This document shows, in pieces, positions 16,700-21,165 of a DNA stretch of 21,165 nt. The position numbers were made by a program, and so were the translations under genes. Source of the DNA: Chara braunii (Eukaryota; Streptophyta; Charophyceae; Charales; Characeae). The notes beneath the pieces are model-generated. The model made no database searches. It was given only the letters and a program-made list of their open reading frames with translations, and was not told the DNA's origin. The stretch is taken from NCBI GenBank assembly GCA_003427395.1, contig BFEA01000440.1:770607-791771 (forward strand), in the 5' to 3' direction. Numbering within the stretch: position 1 is the stretch's first letter; the number at the start of each line of letters is the position of its first letter.

Positions 16700-17050
16700 C
16701 AGCTGCTTCCAACAGGAGCTCGGCGCCTTCAAAATCTGTTGCTTGACGTCTCACATTTTATCCGTCGAGAGACCAGTTTTCCAGAGAAAAAATTGAGCAC
16801 ACTTTCCTGAAACTTTTCTCCTCCTCCCTTTGTCCCTTGAGATCCTGGTCCTCCACGACACTCCTATTGGCCCAAGACCCACTAGATGGGGCTTAATCGC
16901 TTTTGGATTCGTGCTACTGCATGGACACCAAAAAAAAAAAGCCATCTCTTATCTGTAGCCCTTAGATTCACGGGATGCAATACAAGATCTTCTAGATCAA
17001 TTGTTTCAAGAGAGAGAAAAGGTGAACATGGTCGTGACAGTTGTATCCCA
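16700..17050. other. Unassigned spacer
   Basis: Short overlapping frames on both strands without motifs, and a run of ten or more A at about 16931-16941. Nothing recognised. Confidence 0.4.
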
Positions 17051-17051
17051 T

Positions 17052-17250
17052 CCAACGGCTTAGCTCAATTGGTTAGGCACACAAGTGGCATTCAGGCGAT
17101 CGTAGGTTCAATCCCCATGGCCGCCTGTGACACTCTTGGTACCAACCAACTGAGATAGTCAGTTGGATCCTCCCAACCCGTATCAGTAAGGTCTTCAGCC
17201 AACACGGGTGTGAGTGTGTGTGTGAGTGGGTTGTGTGTTGTGTGTGGGAG
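17052..17250 (+). mobile_element. tRNA-derived SINE, plus strand
   Basis: TAGCTCAATTGG (17061-17072) is a good A box and GGTTCAATCCC (17105-17115) a good B box. A tRNA-unrelated body follows, with a perfect hairpin CCAACTGA-GATAG-TCAGTTGG (17146-17166), and the unit ends in a GTGTGAGTGTGTGT-like tail (about 17209-17248). The order of head, body and simple-repeat tail fits a SINE. No target-site duplication was found by eye. I cannot name the family. Confidence 0.6.
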
Positions 17251-17519
17251 AGTTGGCTTTAGACACTACTGTTACTCGATGGGGGTCAGGGAAGATGAAA
17301 AGGGAGGCACAGTTACTGGCAAATGCTCGGTCCTTGTGTTAGCTGGGCCCTCACCAGCATCCCCAACCCTGCACCCGAAGCGCTAGGGCAAAGGGCCAAA
17401 CATGTCATTACCTCTTTCCACCGAAAGATGTAACCTCCCTTTATGGAAGAGAGGTAGAAAACTATGCTTGCAGGGGTCCCCTGTATACCTATACTCTTAG
17501 GATTAGTGGTAGGTAGGTA
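17251..17519. other. Spacer before the LINE relic
   Basis: No recognised feature. The minus frame at 17561-17313 (82 codons) overlaps the start of the LINE relic antisense and has no motif. The LINE reading frame starts abruptly at about 17520, which marks a truncation or rearrangement point. Confidence 0.35.
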
Positions 17520-18721
17520 ATGAAAGAAAGATATCGAGAAGTTTGGGAAGCGGTGGTGCACTCAGAGATTATCCCAGATCCACTGTCGGATCACTGGCCG
17601 GTGGTAACAGAGTTCAGACTCAGCCAAGGGGTGCGGAGAGAAGCCGGATTCTTAAGGCTCAACACGAAGAACCTGAAGATCCCCGGGGTGCTGGAATGGT
17701 GCAAGAAACATTGGAAAGATTGGGAGAAGACAAAAACATGGTTTGACATGGAAGAGGAATGGGTCCAACTTGGCTACATAATAGTTACACGAGCATTGAA
17801 TGCATTCTCTCGCATACTTGCCAAAGAAAGGAACAGGGACGAATGAGAGTGTCGTCAGATGGTAACAGAAGTGGAGCAGCAGATCGGAAGAGATCCGATC
17901 ACAAATATCTATTGGGAAAGAAGGTGCGATTTTTTGTTGAGGAAATGAGACGAGTTACAGATTGCAAAACAATAGGTCCGGGCGAACACAGTTCGGGAAA
18001 GAGGGATGGCACTGGTGGATCGGATGACGAAAGAGACATTCCAGCGCCTGTGCCCAACCCGCTCACACATCGTGATTCGGGCGCTAGCCCACCCCTTTAA
18101 TGCATATGCAAACTTGGCAACAGATACCGACTCAATGGCGGAGTATGCAACAGAATACTACAGTGATATCTTGACATCCAGAAGACCAGCAGAATAATCC
18201 TTGGAGGAAATGCAGGAAGAAGCAGACCTATGACAGTTTTCAACTAACCGGCTAGAACCCCATCAAAGACTAGCACTGGACAAACCTCTCACAATGGAAG
18301 AAATCAAAGAGGCGGTGGCGTGTATGGCCCGGGGTAAGGCTCCAGGAGATGACGGTTTACCCGTCGAATTCTATAAAGCCACTTGGGAACAAATGGGACA
18401 TATCTTACTGTGTTTGTTCAAACGTATTTTGGAAGGAGGAGCTTTGACCGAGGACATGTGCAGGGGAGTGATTACCCTCTTGTACAAAAAAGGAGACAAA
18501 TGAAACATTCGGAATTGGAAACCCATCTCCCTCGTAAACGTTTCGTACAAGATCCTTGCCAAAACACTGTCAAGAAGATTGTCCTTGGTCCTTCCAGAGC
18601 TGGTCAATGCAGACCAAGGAGCCTTTGTGAAGGGAAGGTCCATTGCTGAGAAGATCCTAGTGGCGATAGGAGCCCCGAAAATCATTAACAAGGAAAAGAG
18701 GCAGGTAGTGGTAGCTATGCT
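17520..18721 (+). pseudogene. L1-like LINE ORF2 pseudogene (endonuclease end to RT start)
   Basis: The frame opens with REVWEAVVHSEIIPDPLSDHW (the C-terminal S-D-H motif of an APE-type endonuclease, 17586-17594), passes through an inter-domain stretch containing RMTKETFQRLCPTRSHIVIR and MAEYATEYYSDIL, and reaches the RT from 18294: EIKEAVACMARGKAPGDDGL, PVEFYKATWE, then after an in-frame TGA (18501) NWKPISLVNVSYKILAKTLS and DQGAFVKGRSI. These are the early RT blocks of LINEs; the catalytic FADD/YADD region is missing because an LTR begins at 18722. Upstream endonuclease, ORF1, the 3' end and poly(A) are absent. Stops at about 17844, 17947, 17971, 18195 and 18501 are all reachable by transitions. 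Confidence 0.85.
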
Positions 18722-19020
18722 TGTAGCGGACCTCTGGTTGGTTGGCCTGTGAGACGAGCCCTGTGTTCTATTCGGGGGCAGTCCAGTCCAGTCCAAGTCA
18801 GTACCTCTGTCAGTACCAGCCAGTCCAGTCCAGTCCCGTTAGTCCACTGGGGTATACCCCAACAGTTGTCTATTTTCAGGATCATTCTACACTTGCACAT
18901 TTTGGAATACGTGCGTTGGAGTCTTGCGTGGGGAGTTACGCTGTGCATTTTGCTCTCCCCTTCTTCCTCCATCTCCATCTCTATCACTAGCGGAGCACCA
19001 CACCTGGTGGGTCCGCTACA
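18722..19020 (+). mobile_element. LTR copy B, plus strand, with 11 bp inverted termini
   Basis: The segment begins TGTAGCGGACC and ends GGTCCGCTACA, perfect 11 bp inverted termini of TG...CA type. A primer-binding site follows directly. The body has the interrupted TCCAG array, the palindrome GGGGTATACCCC (18849-18860), TTTGGAATACGTG and CCATCTCCATCTC, all shared with LTR copy A (15960-16305) in inverted orientation. It starts right after the LINE codons for VVVAML, so it probably inserted into the LINE. The interior to the right has no recognisable gag or pol. Confidence 0.75.
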
Positions 19021-19021
19021 T

Positions 19022-19033
19022 TGGCATCGGAGC
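19022..19033 (+). promoter_or_regulatory. Primer-binding site, initiator-Met tRNA type
   Basis: TGGCATCGGAGC, followed by AGG, differs at two positions from TGGTATCAGAGC. It begins two bases after the LTR end, the standard placement, which shows that this LTR is a 5' LTR and not a solo LTR. Confidence 0.65.
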
Positions 19034-19035
19034 AG

Positions 19036-19617
19036 GCGTTTCTCCCTGCTCCCCTCCCCCACCCACCCCCTCCATCATTTCTCACGTGGCTTGAGCAAAA
19101 AAAACTCGCTACTTCCATTTTATCATGACACTGGTGCACAGTTTTCATCATAACTTCTGCATCCTGTGTCCAAAAAATTTGATCTTTGGCTCGTTAAAAA
19201 TCTCTTGACGAGACAGTTTCAACAAATGATAGATTGACAAATTTTGTGTGCTAGTTTTGGAACTATGATTGTTCAAAGATCGCAATTTTTTTTTCACAGT
19301 TCCAAAATCGCGCACGTTCGTTTGTTTTGACGAGCGCTATTTATGCAAGCCGCGGCTTAAGTCGCGCCATATCTCGTTGGAAGCGCCTTCAAAAAATCTT
19401 TCCAACAAATCCTTTTTTGCCAAATTTCGCCCAGCGGATAACAAGTTATTGGCAAAAAACGGATTTCCCTTCTCTCTCCTCTTTCCCCCCCGTGACCATC
19501 TGCAGTACTACGTGGCAGCTTCCTGGAGACCTTGAAGACCCCCTGATCAGGGGCTGCTCGACAGTAGTGAGGGTTTGCTCACATAGCACACCCTGGATTT
19601 GCAGTGCTGCTGGTAGG
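19036..19617. other. Unassigned; possible remains of the LTR element interior
   Basis: Starts C-rich (19050-19075), then mixed composition. Plus frames at 19269-19535 and 19327-19623 overlap and show no motif. No gag, protease or RT motif was found, so copy B is either non-autonomous or truncated. Confidence 0.4.
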
Positions 19618-19740
19618 GGCTGATCAAGATCTCAGCCCCCCCTCCCTCCTCCACTTGGCTTGCTGCAGTGCAGGCAGATCTGGGTGGCTGATCAAGATCT
19701 CAGCCCCCTCTCTCCTCCAGCTGGCTTGCTGCAGCGAAGG
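19618..19740 (+). repeat. Two-copy 68 bp tandem duplication with a palindromic core
   Basis: GGCTGATCAAGATCTCAGCC begins at 19618 and again at 19686, and each is followed by C/T-rich sequence and TGGCTTGCTGCAG. Within each core GGCTGA pairs with TCAGCC around TCAAGATC. Confidence 0.8.
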
Positions 19741-19799
19741 CCAAGATCCTCCTGGTATTGGTACACCTTGTGCCCTTGGGGACACCAAAGGTCAGGTAT

Positions 19800-20280
19800 C
19801 ACTTCTCCCCTCTCCCTACTAACCCACCTTCTCTCCCTTTCTCTCTCTTCTCTTTCTCATACCCCTCTCCCCACCCCACCTTTTCTCCCACCACCCATTC
19901 TTTTACTCTCTTTTCTTCATTTATTTTCTTTTCTTTTCTCCTTCTTTTCTTTTTGCTTCTTGATCCCTCTCCACCTTTCCCCATCCCTCCTCTCCCCCAA
20001 CTACCACCACATCATCCCCCTACCTCCCACTTCCATCTTTTTCTCTCTCCCACTCATTTCTCTCTTCTCTACTTCACCTTTTCATCCCCCTTCCCCCCAA
20101 CTTCAAAAATTTTTCTTTTTTTCTTTTTTCTTTTTTATCTTTTCTTGATTTATATTTCCTCTCTTTTCCAAAAAAATTCGAACTATCTTACCCCCCACCC
20201 TCTTTTCTGATTTTCTGATTTATTTTATTTATTTTTCTATTTATTCTGAAAATTCAATTTTCTTGACGGCAACCCTAAAT
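19800..20280 (+). repeat. Polypyrimidine tract of about 480 bp
   Basis: The plus strand is overwhelmingly C and T with few purines, built from TCTCCC, TTTTC and CCACC words. All long frames here (up to 162 codons, plus) follow from the lack of purine-containing stops and encode only Ser/Leu/Phe/Pro-rich strings, so they are not called as genes. Such tracts can adopt triplex structures; that is general knowledge, not shown here. Confidence 0.85.
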
Positions 20281-20304
20281 CTGATTAGGTGTTAGTCCTT
20301 CTTG

Positions 20305-20660
20305 CTTTCGGCACACGTTTTGACCCCGTGGGGGTAACGAAGTGCTGCCGAAATTTTCCGATTTTCTCTTACTTAGTCTTTTTCGACACACTTCGACCCC
20401 ATGGGGGTAATGAAATGCTGCCAAAATTTTTGAAAAATCAGATACTCCATTTTTCTCCCCCTCCTCATCCACTTATTTACTTATTTATGTATTTATGTAT
20501 TTATTTATTATTTATTTATTTATTTTTTGAAATTTCTTTTTTCATTTGCGGCATCTTGAAACCTAGTGCGCTCACCTTGGTCTCTCCTTTCCCCTTGGCA
20601 CATCTTGACCTCATTGGGGGTAAGGAAATTCTGCCGAAAATTTCAAAAAAATCCTACCCC
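20305..20660. repeat. Three-copy repeat with a CCCCATGGGG core
   Basis: Units contain TTCGGCACA- or TCGACACA-like sequence, then GACCCC-R-TGGGGGTAA, then GAARTGCTGCCGAAATTT. The GACC block starts at about 20322, 20395 and 20607. Copies 1 and 2 are 73 bp apart. Copy 3 is separated by a (TTTA)n-rich spacer. Copy 2 has the exact palindrome CCCCATGGGG; copy 1 keeps pairing as ACCCC/GGGGT; copy 3 has decayed (CCTCATTGGGGG). The 257-codon plus frame that spans the repeats is low-complexity and not called. Confidence 0.7.
20470..20527 (+). repeat. Tetranucleotide microsatellite (TTTA)n, interrupted
   Basis: Runs of TTTA with occasional TGTA and TTTAC variants, lying between repeat copies 2 and 3 of the CCCCATGGGG family. 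Confidence 0.85.
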
Positions 20661-20669
20661 TTAAGCGTG

Positions 20670-20870
20670 GTGGGCCCGTGGGGGGAGGCCGTGTTCTGCT
20701 GCGCGCCGGAATCGGGCGGAACTTTCGATTCGGCCCGGCGGATGAAGGCGATCGAGGGCGGGGGTGCGTGCAGAATGGTGTACATACCGAATTGTTCACA
20801 GCGCGCCGGCAAACGAGAGAGCGATTCGAGTGAATATTTCGAATCGTCCGCCGTCGGATTGCAAGAAAGT
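20670..20870. other. GC-rich, CpG-rich island
   Basis: A GC-rich block with many CpG sites (GCGCGCCGG, GGGCGG, CGGCCCGGCGG, GCGCGCCGGC) lies between T-rich stretches. CpG retention is unusual beside transposon relics that have lost CpG, so it may be an unmethylated promoter or part of a younger insertion. Minus frames through it are Arg-rich and low-complexity. No gene was identified. Confidence 0.5.
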
Positions 20871-21165
20871 GTCGTTTTGTTTCTTTTCGTTTTTTCGTTT
20901 TCCGTAATTTTTCCTTTTCTTTTTTTTTTCGATTTTCTTTTCTATTCTTTTTTTTTTGCGGGCCGCGGAAAAGACAAGCGTTTTTCTTTTCTTTTTTTCG
21001 TTTTCCTTTTCTTTTCTTTTCGTTTTGGGGGCCGCGGAAATATTTTCTCATTTTTCTCTTAAAAAAAAAAAAAAAAAAAAATCGGTTTTCTTTTCTGTTC
21101 TTTTCTTTTTGCAGGCCGCGGAAAAGACAAGCGTTTTTCTTTTCTTTTTTTCTTCTCGTTTTCTT
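20871..21165 (+). repeat. T-rich array with repeated GCGGGCCGCGGAAA blocks
   Basis: The block GC(G/A)GGCCGCGGAAAAGACAAGCG occurs at 20958 and 21111 (split here: GCGGGCCGCGG then AAAAGACAAGCG), with a third core, GGGGGCCGCGGAAA, at 21027. Full copies are 153 bp apart. Between them are runs of TTTTC and a 22 bp A run at about 21061-21081. The array continues past the window end. Confidence 0.75.

Noticed and set aside
17061-17115. Intact tRNA gene on the plus strand
   Set aside because: A and B boxes are present, but the flanks do not form an acceptor stem and a SINE-like body with GT tail follows.
19660-20210. Overlapping plus frames of 162 and 150 codons
   Set aside because: Both follow from a polypyrimidine tract that lacks stop codons; two frames are open at once and encode only Ser/Pro/Leu/Phe strings.
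20611-21051. 146-codon minus frame rich in Lys and Arg
   Set aside because: Antisense of T-rich and CpG-rich repeats; composition explains the basic residues and no motif is present.
20289-21062. 257-codon plus open frame, the longest in the window
   Set aside because: It crosses a three-copy DNA repeat, a (TTTA)n run and T-rich arrays; the product is low-complexity Phe/Leu/Ser-rich with no domain, as expected from purine-poor DNA.

Overview
The window looks like nuclear DNA of a eukaryote with a repeat-rich genome, most probably a green land plant. No intact host gene is visible, and there are no bacterial operons, ribosome binding sites, CRISPR arrays, intact tRNA genes or rRNA genes. The plant reading rests on the retroelement types (a Ty3/gypsy gag-pol relic, an L1-like LINE relic, tRNA-derived SINE-like units, LTRs followed by initiator-Met tRNA primer sites, and a possible CACTA end). 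The gag-pol relic reminds me of elements from seed-free plants such as mosses, but that is recollection and was not searched.

Layout. 1-3470 is non-coding and rich in hairpins. It holds a seven-copy family of nested hairpins (1118-1840), a satellite-like array of about 124 bp units (2040-2760) and several short perfect palindromes. 3472-3744 is a foldback (MITE-like) element whose arms match almost perfectly. 4170-9110 is a decayed Ty3/gypsy element on the minus strand: LTR promoter near 8950, gag 8187-7293, zinc knuckle about 7120, protease 6155-5500, protease-RT linker about 5340-5050, and reverse transcriptase cut off near 4690. A second copy of its LTR, in the opposite orientation, abuts the truncated RT at 4170-4600, so the relic lies between inverted LTRs. 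9110-12300 is mostly unassigned, with a shattered unrecognised coding trace at 9700-10860. 12300-14960 holds a possible CACTA terminus and three degenerate T-rich repeats of about 145 bp.

14960-19040 is a nest of small retroelements: two divergent tRNA-like units around a double hairpin, an LTR (minus) with an (GGACT)11 array and a structured leader beyond its primer site, a SINE-like insertion flanked by 22 bp direct repeats, another tRNA-derived unit, and a LINE ORF2 relic (17520-18721) interrupted by a second LTR of the same family (18722-19020). 19040-21165 is low-complexity: a 68 bp tandem duplication, a polypyrimidine tract of about 480 bp, a three-copy repeat with a palindromic core, and T-rich spacers around GCGGCCGCGG-like blocks.

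Nothing here appears to work together as a functional pathway. The retroelement reading frames carry many stops and frameshifts. The stops I could read are explicable by C-to-T or G-to-A transitions, as expected from old methylated transposons. The least explained signal is the hairpin family at 1118-1840, where both stems seem to be kept by compensating base changes. All coordinates of non-ORF features were read by eye and boundaries may be off by a few bases.
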